NCBI GenBank assembly: GCA_022494885.1
Contig: JAGVSM010001668.1
Span: 62,001-126,000 of the forward strand
Length of the DNA: 64,000 bases
DNA from: Micrasema longulum
Taxonomy: Eukaryota > Arthropoda > Insecta > Trichoptera > Brachycentridae
Direction of reading: 5' to 3'
The notes beneath the pieces are model-generated. The model saw only the letters and a program-made list of their open reading frames with translations, ran no database searches and had not been told where the DNA came from. Within the stretch, counting starts at the first letter, position 1, and every line of letters begins with the position of its first letter. Positions 46,534 through 59,565 of this stretch are shown here, piece after piece. Made by a program: the position numbers and the translations under genes.

Positions 46534-48959
46534 TGGCTAGCCACCTGTGGCGACACACCAACTTAGCCACTCGCGTGTTCCTCTCCGAAACCCCAATAAA
46601 CCATCGAGAGAAAACTAAGAAAAAGGTTTATAATTTAATAAAGAGTAACAACCAGCCCCTATGTTAAGACTGTGAACGGAATTATTTTTCGGACTGGCAA
46701 CACGAAGATTTGACAAGAGAGCTTCTATGGAAAAATAATTTTAAATTTAAAATATATTTTGTAATAATAAGATTATATTTGTTACATAAATGGATGATGG
46801 AAACAATGTTTCATTGAAAAGATGACTGAATTGTATTGTTTCGTAAAATTTAAAAGGTCATAGGTATTGCGCAACATCTATGGATTCAAAACAAATGCTT
46901 TTACCAATTTATTTTGGTATATTTAAATTGTATTTTCATATTGAGGATGGATTATAAAGATATATAAAGTATTTTACCTGATTTATGAACAAGAGGAATT
47001 TAGTCTTGTTTAATATTTATATCTCTGAGATTATAATTTTTATATTCAGAGTTTTAACGACTGAAGATTTACAGATCTAAAAACTCTAAACACCTTCTAG
47101 TACAAATGTATTTTAGAGTGAAAACAACCAAAATGGATTGAAAAGCAACAGACAAGAAAACAGAAATATTTTTTGAATTTAGAAAATAAAATGGAGTGCA
47201 GTAATAAGATCTGATTATTTATCTAAGCACTCTGTTTTCAAATACTTCTAGTTCTTTGTCGCCAGGGTAGAAAATCAAGAAAATGGTTGTTAATTCCTGT
47301 TTTTCGTTTGATTCAGGATGTATAATATTAAGACTGTTACGTATACGGGGTTTCGAGAGGAACACTTATCGCAATTCATTTATTATCGGAAATAAAATGT
47401 CAATTCCGGAAGAAAACGAATATATGAAGAGGCTGCGTGAAATATAATGTACATACAAAGTGACTGAACGTTATAATGGACCAGTGTTGCTTGACTCGAG
47501 GATAATGTTGCACCAAGTGTAAATAATTATATTATGTATAGATAAATAAACATGTGATATTTTTAACTTAATTGGAAGAAAACATTTATTAGGTATTACT
47601 GTATAAAGTGGTCTGCGTTGTGTAAAAATTTGTCAGTTTTGTATTCTTGTTAAGTGTATGTATGTAATATACGGAGTTACCGTTATGAATAATTATTGGA
47701 CATTTATTTTTCTATAATAAACATAACTGACTTTTGCATTTCTATATCTATCATCATTCAATTACAAGTTGATGACCTTCCTAAATATTACAAACTTTAA
47801 AAAAACTACTACAACACCTCTTTTTTAATTAAATTTAATTTTCTATGAATTCTATTGACAAGGTTCCCATTTTTGCGCTCTAATTTTGAAAACCAGTGAC
47901 AATTGCCACGTAGAAAATTCTTCTTACTATCCTTAAACCATAGAGCTCGCAAATCAAAACCTTTTTCTCAAATTCAATAACCTTCTGTTTCAAATTACTG
48001 CATTTTTAAGCTGTGTCTAGCTTTTATCAACTTGTAAATCATTATTTAAATCATAATATAACATAAATAACGTAAAAGATTTTTAAATACTATCATATGA
48101 TCAATTTAGTTATCAAAGTACTTTAAAACAGAAACATGATAACTGTTTGTTAATTATTTTCTAAAATACCTGTATATTTAAAAACCTTTGGGTAAAGTAT
48201 TGAAATCCCCTTACTTCAATAAAGATATTTAAGTAAATTAATAGTGTGAATATATTATTTTTCATTTTATGTAAAATGGAAAATAAATTACATCCAATAG
48301 TGTTCAACACAATAGTAATTGCATTTTGAAAAGTATAATATATTACTGTTATATTTTAGTTTAATCGTGTTGTTATTATTATTGATAGGGATTAACTGAT
48401 AATCATTTCTTTGCACCTTTATTAGTTTACAAGAATTCAGAAAGCATTTTTAGGTAGGATTTTGTGCGTCGTTTTAAATGAGACCCACAAACCAACAGTG
48501 CTAAGTTACCTTTGTAATGTAAGTAAATAAATAACGATAGTATTTATTATTGTCGTTATTACCAGGTAAGTTCTCGCCTACCAGTTCAAAGTTTAAGAGA
48601 TCAGATCTTCTTTCGAGTTGTTTTTATTTTGTTGTAGTTTGTTATGTAAATTAGTGTACCGTTTGTTACTTTTATAAATCGTATAACTTTAAGTCTGTTG
48701 ATTCACTGCCAATACTTCGCTTTCGACTCTGACTAGAATAAAAAATACATATATTTTAATCTTATCGAGGGCCAATAACTCTGTGCATTCTGTAAAAAGC
48801 GCCATTATGATATTTTACCCCAAATAGTACTTACTTAAAGGGTAAGACTGATCGTTGTATCATTATGTAGTCCAATTTAATTCGGTTCACTATGCATCAT
48901 TGGTGTGGCTTAGGAAAACCATTTACTATGAAATTATCCCTAGCCCGCTTTTAATATTA

Positions 48960-49105
48960 GAATCACATATTAGATGTCCGAGGTTCGAACCCCGCTCTAC
49001 CCTAACTTGATTCCCATTTTTCAATAGTGAATTATTTACAACTCGTTGAAAATGGCCCCAAAATTGAAATATTTGGGTAAACCATGAGAACGCAAATATA
49101 TATTT
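48960..49105 (+). repeat. tRNA-derived SINE family S3, copy 1
   Basis: B-box GAGGTTCGAACCCCGC, then TTGATTCCCATTTTTCAATA and AACTCGTTGAAAATGGCCC. An inverted relative is at 63588-63735. Confidence 0.75.
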
Positions 49106-50109
49106 TTTTTAATAAAAAAATATTTCAGTTTCACAATTTCTTTTTGTCACGGCTTGCATATTTTGATTATGTTTTTTTAAGGTAGTGTATTCGAAATACA
49201 TGCCAAATTTATATCAATTACATATCTTTTGGACTGAATAAGTAGGTACCAAAAAAATTTAACCCTTTTTTTTATTGGCTACTGAACATTAAGCGTTGGT
49301 ATTTACGACTGATCTCTTTGAGGCTGTACAAATTTACCATACAGATGATTCTACATAAATCAAACTAATTCTCCAAGTACTATTATGTATAGTCAAAAGA
49401 AAATAAGTTGCTTGGAAAACACTATTCACATTTTTAAAATTTCTATCCAATTTGAATTATTTATTTCAAGAACTTAATTTTAATTTGTAATGCTACATAA
49501 TTTTACTGTTTATCTTTCTAACTCCTGATTACAAAGATAATATAATAATAATAAATTGTAAAATCATTGAAATTTTACTTGTACTTCATACATACATACA
49601 TACATACAACTAATGTTCAGAAAAAATATATTTTGATGTACTACGGAAAGCACAGAGTTGTGTTTCAATATGAAATGACTAAACTATTAAAAATGACACC
49701 TGACAAAAATCATATTCTTCTTTTGTCTTTTTATATAACATATTTATATACATTTACATAATTTTATTTGTTCATTTAAATATGGTCTCCTTAATTTTCT
49801 TTCATTTTTAATCATACAACTGTCAAATTCAAGAAATAATTTAACAATCAACTAACGTTTCCAAGCCTTGGCCTTTTTCTATTTTCAAACATTTACATAG
49901 TCATGCATGTCCTTTGATTATATCAACTTTTGACATAATTTGATTCAAGTTTTTTTTCTAAATATTTACGTGGTTACCCGATTATAATAGTTTCATAACT
50001 CTATCATTACCATAATTTTCTATACATACTTTAAATTTCTATTTTAAAACATCTACTTATTATTATACTTATTTATCATACCTTTTATTAATATATTATT
50101 TTTATTGAT

Positions 50110-50280
50110 TTTTTTACACCGCAACAGGCCAAGAGGTTAAATTACAGAGGTGAAATTACAGACCAGAATGCCAAAGCTTGAGAATAGTGACATTTGTAAT
50201 CTAATGATCTCACTGGGAATCGTATCAGGAACCTACGTGCTAGAGTCAAGCGTCTCGGCTATTACACCATAGGGGCTGCC
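50110..50280 (-). repeat. tRNA-derived SINE family S1, degraded copy
   Basis: ACACCGCAACAGGCCAAGAG, AATTACAGAGGTGAAATTAC and a broken B-box. The inverse begins GGCAGCCCCTATGGTGTAAT. Confidence 0.7.
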
Positions 50281-53200
50281 TTAAATATGAAAAATATGTT
50301 TATTTGGTGTATGTGTATTTATAGATATTTATATGATCATTATTTATTGAGTCTTAATCATTTCATATTGATTACTTCTGCCAGGAAAAGATTTATAAGT
50401 TAAAAGCGATTTTTAGTTTAAAAACTTAAAATACATCTTCTGAGATATCTCCAAATATGTTTTCATTACTATTTTATGTGAGTTTGTGTAGCAATTACTA
50501 ATAATTATAGTTGTACAGTAAATAATCATCCATTTCAATAGAAAAGTATAAAAATCCTCCATAATACGTGCAGTTTTTTTTTTACAATTAATTCAATTGT
50601 CAAAACAATATGTAGCAAAAAGATTTTAATACTTTATAAAATTCTCGATTTGAAATTAATTCTGTTATGCTATTCATAAAAGAAAGCAAAAAATGGATCC
50701 ATTACCTTTTATCGGATTTATATTACAATACCAAGGGTTTGCGAATAATAAACTTCTGTATTCATTTGTTTTAAATTATTTATTTTTTAAACTAATGCAT
50801 AATATCTTTCATAATAAAAGAAGCATGAAAACTGATACTATGGCAATATTTTTTTAATGGCATTGAACATTCTGACTAGTTAATTTTGTAAAAGAATGTA
50901 TTTTGATGTTTAAACTTATTTTGTATTTTTAAAATATTTAAATAAACCAATCATAAGAGTATAAATACATTTAATAAAAAAAGTACTCATTGAATTTTGA
51001 TATTTTCTCAAAATGCATTTAATTCTTTACAATTTAAACATGTGGCAACTCTTTTTAGCCCCTTATTGGTGAATTCCATTTCGTGTTATAATATAAAATG
51101 CTCAGATAATGTAAACAATAATATTATAATCATTTAATTATAAATTCATCATCATTTGTTATATTAGTAACTCGCATCATTATTTTGACTCTTTTGTGGT
51201 CATGGATTTTCTCATAACTGAAATAGTTTTTCAAATATACCAAAACATAAACAGTCTATCTATTTTACCTCTGAATAATAGAAATAATACTTCCATATTT
51301 GCAAATAATACATCTTTCAATAACCCAAATAGCATTTTTAGATCAAAGTTTGGATAAGTATTGCAAATATTTGAATCGTTTGTAAAAAAATCTTTAAAGA
51401 CATTGTTTATACAACTGTTTAACTATTTTTAAAATCGGTTTTATTGTGTACCAACATAACAGGTGACCAAAAAAGCCTTTGCTTTTTATCTATGGAACAA
51501 GAGTAAAGGTTAGCTGGTTATATCGCCAATCTATAAATAGAGAAGGGTTCTTTTAAGGTAGGTACTTAACTGTCTTAAAATATAAAATTGATTTTGCATT
51601 ATTGTAGCTTGCGTTTAAAACATAAATTCATTAAAAATAAAACTGTTGTTATCTTATTTATTATTAAAACAGTTTTTAAGATATTGAAAAGAAACTTTGA
51701 GGATTGGCGATAATGAATACCAATCAATATTCTTGACATAATTATGTTGAATTTGGAATGGTATCAAATGAGAGTGTAACAGTTTAACCAATTTCAGTTA
51801 TACGCAAATGTTTTAACGGACATAAAAATACTGAGAGAATCGTGTTTCGTTTTTCTAATTTAGCGAAAAACGGAATTTCTCAAAAATAAATTCAAGTCTG
51901 AAGGGGAATGCCTTTTTAATTGTTAATGTGTAATGTTAATAAATTCTTAATAGTATTTAAGTTGTTGATTTACAAGCGGGTCGGGTGGGTCCTACCACAT
52001 CCAAGAAGAGAATATTTGAATCCACTTTACTCTATAATTTTCTATTACACACTGCCTTTTCTTAACCTAAGATAAAGCTACCACTTTACTTTTGTTGATA
52101 GTTATATTATGTGGACCTACCTGTCTGCTTGTACATATTGTCCGATTTAAATAAGACTTTTTGTAGATCATTTTAATTACTAAGAGAATAATAATATATT
52201 ATTACTTATAACTATTATAGATTTGTTCGATGACCTAATGGTGTTTGTACATAGAATTATATAAATAAGTCGAAAAAATGTCTACTATATTCAATTTCGA
52301 AATGAAGGAAATATAAAATATACATGAATATCTTATATATTTTAAATAACAATGTGTTAACTAAAAATTAGGCCGAGAATAGATGTTCGTATAATTTTCG
52401 TTGACTAAATGTAGGTTGCGCTAAATAAATGCCAGTGAAATGGTTCTTAAGTATTTTTTATGTAAAGAGTAAATGAAATTTCTCTTTTAAGGTTACTCGT
52501 AGGTTTTTTGCATTTTTTCCATAACCGATATTACAAATTTGTGCGTGCGTCGACTCTCTGGCGTGTTTGTTGTCAGCCGGAAGTTATTACGCACCTATGG
52601 CTAGTTTGTTTTCTTGTCTTTTATATTTCACGAGTTACCAATGATGCCAATATGATAAAAGTTACTTTTTTAATTTGTAAGAACTAGGGCTAGGGAGACA
52701 TTTATGGATACCACTAAACTTACTGCACTTTGCTTTTCATTTCTGTCATTTGCAAAAGTTGTACTGTAATAAATGGAGTGTTCTAGTAAAATCACAATAG
52801 AATAGACGAACTTGTATTTTAGTTTTAATAAAGCATTCTAAATGTCAAAACAATTATGTACTAACACAGTAACTCTGCAAATTACAAGAATAATAATTGA
52901 AAACTAAGAAAATGATGCATTTTTCTTCTGTTGAAATTCAAATTTGGATCCTAGTGATAATTGAGTGTTGCCATGCCGTGAATGTCTCCCATTTTAATTA
53001 TACTAACATAAAGTTACCTGCATTAAGCAACTACCACATTCATAAATTACCACAGAGCGTGAGCGACATAATATGAATGTTAGTTTAGTGACATAGGAAG
53101 ATGATTTGTTTGTGTTGAGAGAATGGAGAAGCGAAACACTTTGTTTTTTGAAAAATTGAGTTTTCTGAAGAATTTTATGAGCTATTTGTTATGTTCCTTT

Positions 53201-53311
53201 TTAGCTAAATGTACAATAAAGAAGCTATTACCATTTAATTGTATTGTTTTTTTCCTTTCCTGTATTTTTTTTGGAAGATAACATAAAACAATTCTTCAAA
53301 GTTTATATATT

Positions 53312-53760
53312 GTGTACAGTTTTCTTAAATATGGAGAGACTATTCATAAAGTCACGAATCATATAAGATCTCAAAGCACGCTCTTAATTCCCATCCACAT
53401 TCCTCCTTCTTATTTAACTTATATAGTGTCCATGCGACTATTCTGTGAAATCATATCCCATCTACTATCAAAGATGTTTTTGCAGTATCTGAAGAAACAT
53501 CTCCTTTCTCTTCCTTAATCTTTTCTTTTTTACTCTCTTTTTATTCCCTTTTCCGACTGAAGACTAGTATGGATGTTTATTCATTTATGTAGACATATTG
53601 CTAGTTGTATTTTTGTTTCGATTTTCTAGCATGCTTTTTAAAATAAATATATTAACAACACTTTTTTTTATTGGCTGGTTGGAGGAAATTGCCATTTGAC
53701 TGTTGTCAAATTTTATTATTTGGCTTATTAGCCCTCCAATGTACAAAAAATTTAATAAAT
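53312..53760 (+). mobile_element. LINE C-terminal fragment and tail
   Basis: Reads SQSTLLIPIHIPPSYLTYIV and ends LKKHLLSLP at 53515, matching the better copy at 61660. A GGAAATTGCCATTTGAC element follows at 53670, as it does at 62085. Confidence 0.75.
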
Positions 53761-53903
53761 AAGAGGAGCAAGAAAAACATAAACCGGTTTCTAAACTTAA
53801 ACAAACTATATTTAATTAATTTTAGAACTGTATTTACCATCATCTATGCAAAACAAAATGAGATAGGTACCTATCTCACTAAAAAATAGGTAAGTTTTTT
53901 GAG

Positions 53904-54012
53904 GTTTGAATATGGATGACTAGGAATTTTCAGGGCTACGCCTACGGCCTAACCTTAGTTGGTTTTTACTGATCATTAAACACTGTATCACATTTGCCAT
54001 TCTCCATGTGTT
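53904..54012. repeat. Fold-back family copy 12, highly diverged arm
   Basis: GAATATGGATGACTAGGAAT, then CAGGGCTACGCC, TTAGTTGGTTTTTACTGA and CATGTGTTTG follow the family arm in order with many substitutions. Confidence 0.5.
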
Positions 54013-54014
54013 TG

Positions 54015-54870
54015 CTAGCAGCAAAGAAGACCTACAATTCTTGGTAACAACTGTCTATGAAGTACGCAAGACGGGCGATTTGCTGATGAATGTTGATAAA
54101 TCGAAAGTGATAAAATTATGCCTAAATGCGAGATCATTGTGAGAATAAAGATATTCTGATTTAGGTGGAAGAATTTCTACATCTGAGAAGTATAAACATA
54201 CAACAAACTTTCCATCCCCGGTAAACGGGGACGGGACTTTCCATCCCCGGACGAGGTAAACACCGGGGATGGAAAGACTGAGAAAAATATTGAAAGGAGG
54301 GTGATTGCCGAGAACAGGGTGAATGCTGCACTTTAATAAACCTTGGTAAAAACAAATGTTTGTTGTAAGGTAGAAGACAAAATGAGCAGTTCGCAATGGA
54401 GACCTGGTATCGACCCTTATGCACGAGTGTGAAGTATGGAATTGGAAAAACAAGGATGAAAGTAGGCTGAATGCAATCAAAATGCTATTTCTAAGGCGAA
54501 AACACGGTAAAACTATGTATAACAGATGCACTAATGTCAAGATTCATGGATTATGTTAGGGTGAGATAAGCATTATCAACAAAATTTAAAAAAATAAATA
54601 TATGTGTTGGTTTGGACATGCTGAGCAAAAGAACGGCTAAAAAGATTTACAATGTGAATGTTGATGGATGCAGAAATCAAGGAAGACCGAAAAAGACATA
54701 GTATAACCAAATCCAACAAATATATTTGAAGATGGACATGTCAAGTTGAAATAATCATGTATGCATGAGAAAATATATAAATGTAGAGGATGCGAGATTA
54801 TATGCAAAGACAGATTAAAGTGACATTCTATCCTCTCTGCCTACCTTCACGTGGAAACGGCATGGTTTGT
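54015..54870 (+). mobile_element. RTE-like LINE fragment
   Basis: Reads KEDLQFLVTTVYEVRKTGDL then LLMNVDKSKVIKL, followed by the decayed VYGSEVWNWKN..ESRLNAI segment and the same 3' end as 17205 (CTGCCTACCTTCACGTGGAA). Confidence 0.75.
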
Positions 54871-56739
54871 TTGTTTTTTTTGTTAAACAAATTTTTATTT
54901 TTTGAGGATATCAACAGTAATACATGTAAAAAAAATAAAACAAATAAAATATACAGAGAATAAAACCAATGACAGATATCCAACGAAATTAGATGAAATA
55001 CTCTTACAATACATGTTAGTGTGTTTGTGTGAGTGTAAGTGTGTGAGAGGGTGGGTGAGTGGGTGTTATAATGGAGTGAGGGTGGACATGTGTGTTAATA
55101 TTATTGCTCAAGTGTCATTTTCCTAATGAAAATGGTTCCAAGATAGATTTCCTATAATGTTTGACCATCTGGTATGTAGTTAACCATCCATATTTATTTT
55201 AATTTTCAACTATATTTACAACCTGTTATCTAGAAAACCACTGAATAGGCCCATCTATTGGATTTTTTGTTAAACAAAATATATTGGCACCTATTATTCT
55301 GTAAAGAAGAATGGTTATTTGTCACTTGTGACTTGTGACTTGGCCAAATACGAAAGAGACTTATCCCAGTGTTTTTGTTATATGAAGTGTAACAAAAGTA
55401 TTTAATTTTTATATTCAAAATCAATGTATAACATATTGATGATTTACTTACTAAACTAGTAAATACCTTTTAACTGAAAGCCAAGGTCAAATTTGCACCT
55501 AATTAGATTTAATGATAGAACGCATATTATATTATTTAAAAATTCATTGTAAATACATTAAATAATTGTTCAGCCCGAATGAATACATGAATATCATTTA
55601 ATGTAAATACTAGAGGAAGGAAATAAAATAAAATAATCTCATAATTTGTTTCATTTTGTAATACCTATTATAAAGAAAACATAATTATTATGAAACGCAA
55701 TTCAACTGTTTATTTACAGTCGTTTTTGTAATTCCAAATATGTCACAATTTGAATTTTAAACAACAGTTCGATTTTATCATACATTTGCTGATTACAAAT
55801 AATCTATAGACTCAAACTTTTGAATAAATTTTATTGCTCAAAAGATTCGTTGTAATTTGATATTATTTTATTTACAAAATAATAAATAACCGTACTTACT
55901 TTATTTAAATGAAAAATAACAAGCCGCGTGATATTTTTTTACAATGGTATCCCTAAACACGCCATCTTTTCTATAGCCATTTCATTTTTCTCATGAGAAA
56001 GATTGAGTCGCCATTGAAGCGAGATAGAAAACCAATAGTTTTTGGCAATTATCCTTAAAAAAACGGAATTATATGTTAAGCAACAAACAATATTCGGACG
56101 TAGCGTGATTTTTGTGATAGTCTTTACAAGAGACTGACATTCCGGGCTCGGTATTACGTATTTAATTTTTTTGAAAGACTAGCGTCATCCGTCCATCGCT
56201 GCCGTGCATGGCGTCTTTTCAAAGTTTCAGACGATTCTCCAGACACCCGTTATCCCTTTCTCGCGCATATTGATGTCGTAAAAGTTGTTGCGCTTCTTGC
56301 GGAAGCGTACTTTTCGACAAAGGATAAAGTATATTCCTATTACATTCGCACGATTGTATTGTAGCCTTCTCTCTCTTCGGGCAGTTTTATTATCTAGTGG
56401 CGGATTCGAAATTCTACCCGTTTTTAATCGTAATAAAACAGAATAACACCTGATTTGCGATACAATTATCACTACAGAAGACTCGGTTAACGATTCGGAC
56501 ATTATTCTCCGCTATTCATACTGCGACATTCCGACAAACGAGATTGTTCATTTGTTTACGTTTTTTTATTTGAAAAGTTTTGTGCAAATTTAGTGTGTGT
56601 TTGGGTTAATAAACTGTGTACGTAACTGCACAACAATTATGGTTCTGTTTGGAGTCATGTCCAGCTTTAAACGGAGGGCTTGTGAAGTGTTTCTGGTTTG
56701 AAGTTGGAGTTGTCTTAGGCTGTTGAATAGATTTGCAAA
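54871..56739. other. Sequence upstream of the zinc-finger gene
   Basis: AT-rich with a GT-rich run (55015-55090). From 56090 to 56739 it is less AT-biased and probably holds the promoter and 5' UTR of the zinc-finger gene. A 91-codon minus-strand open frame (56227-56502) lies here. It could belong to a divergent transcript, but I recognise no domain. Confidence 0.4.
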
Positions 56740-56889
56740 ATGTTCACGGCGAATACAGTGCAGACGACGGGAGTGCCTACCCTGCAGTACCAGGAGCATC
56801 CGACGCAAAAGTCGCAAGGGAAAAATATGGAGAATTCTCAGCAAAAAAATTCCCAACAAACTCAGCAGAATTCACAGGGGCACCAGCAG
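56740..56889 (+). CDS. C2H2 zinc-finger gene, first coding exon
   Basis: ATG at 56740 in the context GCAAAATGTTC opens a 50-codon exon: MFTANTVQTTGVPTLQYQEH, then a Gln/Asn/Ser-rich stretch ending QGHQQ. The donor CAG|GTAACT is at 56889/56890, phase 0, which joins in frame to the exon at 62320. Upstream, 56500-56739 looks like a 5' UTR without in-frame ATG close by. The longer overlapping open frame starting at 56733 is in another phase and does not connect to the zinc-finger exon. I do not recognise the orthologue. Confidence 0.72.
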
Positions 56890-56965
56890 GTAACTGTCAT
56901 GTCATATGGTTAGCCAACACCATACTATTCATTATACCCACCTTTTTATAATCACAAATTATTTC

Positions 56966-57232
56966 AACAATGTTTGAGTATGTCCAAACGCTTGCAGATT
57001 GGCTGGATGCCCTCCATAGGGAGTTGTTATTTTTTTAATTTATTGCAACAGAGAGGGAAAACATTATAGAAACAGAAAAGGCTTATGACCTGTCATTGGC
57101 TGGTTTAAGTGGCCCCTTCACACTGTAACATTCACCATTCTGCCCATGTTTAAACACCCACATTTCCTCAAAACTTCCATCTGTTGACTTTTTGTGAAGT
57201 AAAGGAGCTGAAACCTTTATTATGAAGGGAGA
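56966..57232. repeat. Fold-back family copy 11
   Basis: End motif CAACAATGTTTGAGTATGTC, a shortened arm (GGCTTATGACCTGTCATTGG) and core to GAGCTGAAACCTTTATT. The second arm is missing. Confidence 0.85.
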
Positions 57233-58610
57233 GAATAAAATTCTTTTGTTTTTTTTTTTAATGCCTCCACTCTTTTGCAAGTGATTTTGGCTCTTAAAAA
57301 CAAGAATAAGAATGTTTAAGAATAAACAATAGCTTTAATAAAATGATCATTTTAATTTAAACTTTTTTATTTCCATAATTATATAAAATCATGATTTCAT
57401 GGAAATTTGTTTAGTCTCCCGCCAGTCTAACGATGTCGGTCACGACGAAACCCGGTCACTGGTTTATAAATAAAAGTGGAATAAAGCTATATATGTATTT
57501 TTGTTATTATAATTAAAATGCAGTTCCACCAAGAAATGTCAGTAGAAAAACTCAATCTATTAATGAAATGACAAAAAAAAACCGTTCCCGGACAAATTTA
57601 TATAATGAGAGATGTTTAGAATCAGTATTAAAGAGTTATGTGGCAATAAAATATTATTACTGTCTAAATTAAACGTAAACATCACATGAAATTGTGGGCT
57701 AAAAGTAAAGAGGGAAATTAAATTAGTCTTATTATTTTAATTTGGCAAATAAAATTAAATAAATTCACAAGTTTTTATTATTTGTCTTTAAGAATTTAGT
57801 CCAAAGTAAATTAGTATACAAATCATTCTGGGCGAGTAAGTCTTTGTATTGTCTGCGCCATAGAATTAAGAATAGTCCAGAAGGAGCGTAGAATTATATT
57901 TTAATACATCGGACTGCGTCTAATAATTCCCCCACTATGCCCTACTTTCGCCGCGCGCATTCGTGAGGTTGTAGCGTAATGTTGCTTGATGGGAAAAAAA
58001 AGCAATCTGTTAATTTCTCTAAAATTTTATTGTTCACGCGCAAATATTGATTGACGCAACAGAGTAGATAAGTAAAGGGTCATTTAATAAGAGTAATTGA
58101 ATTAATGAACTTTAAACTTAAAATATAAAATAAATTTTATTTAAAACTGATATTTTTATATCATGTTAAATAATATTTGATGTTTTAATGATAATGTCGG
58201 TCAAATGTCCACCACAGAGCTGTTTAATCCGAGATCCAATTTTCATTAATTCTCTCATTAGATGAGCAAAGTAGGGAAAACAAATTACTACCCTGGCAAC
58301 ACTAACGAAATTTCCATTTTGTTTCTTCGGCAATCTGACGGATGGAAAAAATAATTAAATTTTTTAGTAGTGAAACCTCTATCGTTCCTCGAATAATCCT
58401 TTTCCCGGATGTGACGTTTATTTCTTCCAACTCCGAAATAATTTCATATAAAACATGCAAAAATTGATCGCATCGATCGTTTCTCTATCCACCATTTTAT
58501 CGCATTCATCGTTTGAATTACGATGCGTATTTGACATATTTTAATATTTTGTGTATGTTCTAATGCACAAAACGTTCGAAAGAGAAATATAATGAGATAG
58601 AGGGGTCAAT

Positions 58611-59198
58611 ACTGTTCTGGCATCGAGACAACACTATAACGTAGGCAAAAAGGTCCATAACCTTTTGCCAGAATCGTGGAAAGACGGGAGTGTTGTCAAG
58701 TTACGGAAAGTGTTGACCTCGCTCTTTCATGACATTGGTCGTAGGGAGTCAGAAAAGTTGATGCATGCCACGGATTGGAGAACCTTACTGGATGTCAAAA
58801 ATAAAATATAAAAAATAAGGAATAATTTTAAAAATATATATTTATAGATGACAACCATGAAGTTTCGCATAAATAAATTGTCTATGTTTTTATGAATGTA
58901 TGTATGTGTATGCGCATGGGTGTATGTACGTGTGTGTGTATGTACATGTGTATATATGTGTATATTTATATATACATGTGTGTATATATATGTGTATGTC
59001 TGTATGTATATGAATCAAAATGTGTATCCGAATAAGTTTATATTTTGTTTGTCTGTGCTCTATATTAATTTGTTAACTATTATAATATATAAAATGTAAT
59101 TGCCTAGCTTGGAACGGGGTATGTACCCTTGTTAGCTGGGCAAAGTGAATATGGAATTGTATTTTGATAAAGAGTGTGAATAAATAAATAAATAAATG
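58611..59198 (+). mobile_element. LINE tail nested in the Tigger-like element
   Basis: Reads QHYNVGKKVHNLLPESWKDG, then LRKVLTSLFHDIGRRES, stopping at 58811. A TG-rich 3' UTR (58890-59010) leads to (AAAT)n at 59178-59196. The Tigger frame resumes directly after. Confidence 0.75.
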
Positions 59199-59565
59199 AC
59201 AATTAGAACAAGTTAAGGTTTCTGAAGATGATTGGCTAAGACTTGACACACAGACGAATTTCAACAATTTTGTCACATTTGACGACAATATCCCAACGTG
59301 TGGGATAGAAACTATCGAAAGCTTGTGTGACGCGAGGTTGAAGGAGACAGCTGAAGAGGCCGATATTGATGAAGAGAAGCCGCCGCCTGTACCTTCATTC
59401 TCAGAAGCATGCACTATCTTCGAAAGATTAAAAACATTCTACTACTCACATTTAATAACTGATGCCGAAAAAAATATTATTTTCAAAGCCGAAAATATAA
59501 TGTTGACTTACGGGAATAAAACAGTAAAAAATCAAATGTCGATGAAAAATTATTTCCAATGCAAT
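59199..59565 (+). pseudogene. Tigger-like transposase C-terminal fragment
   Basis: An uninterrupted frame of about 120 codons carrying the Pro/Glu-rich linker EEADIDEEKPPPVPSF and a terminal MKNYF motif. The missing N-terminal HTH and DDE domains make it non-functional for transposition. Confidence 0.8.

Larger units (their letters stand above)
46534..53300 (+). other. Hr4 3' flank, possibly a long 3' UTR; poor in LINE tails
   Basis: AT-rich sequence with no credible ORF. Candidate polyadenylation signals AATAAA occur at 47545, 47716 and 53215; the last is followed by a T/GT-rich stretch. Two SINE copies interrupt it (48960-49105 and 50110-50280) and there is a short CATA repeat near 49590. 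The density of recognisable repeats is clearly lower than in the introns. Which signal is used cannot be told from sequence. Confidence 0.45.

Noticed and set aside
56733..56951. 72-codon ORF overlapping the zinc-finger first exon
   Set aside because: Its frame does not continue into the exon at 62320; the frame starting at 56740 does.
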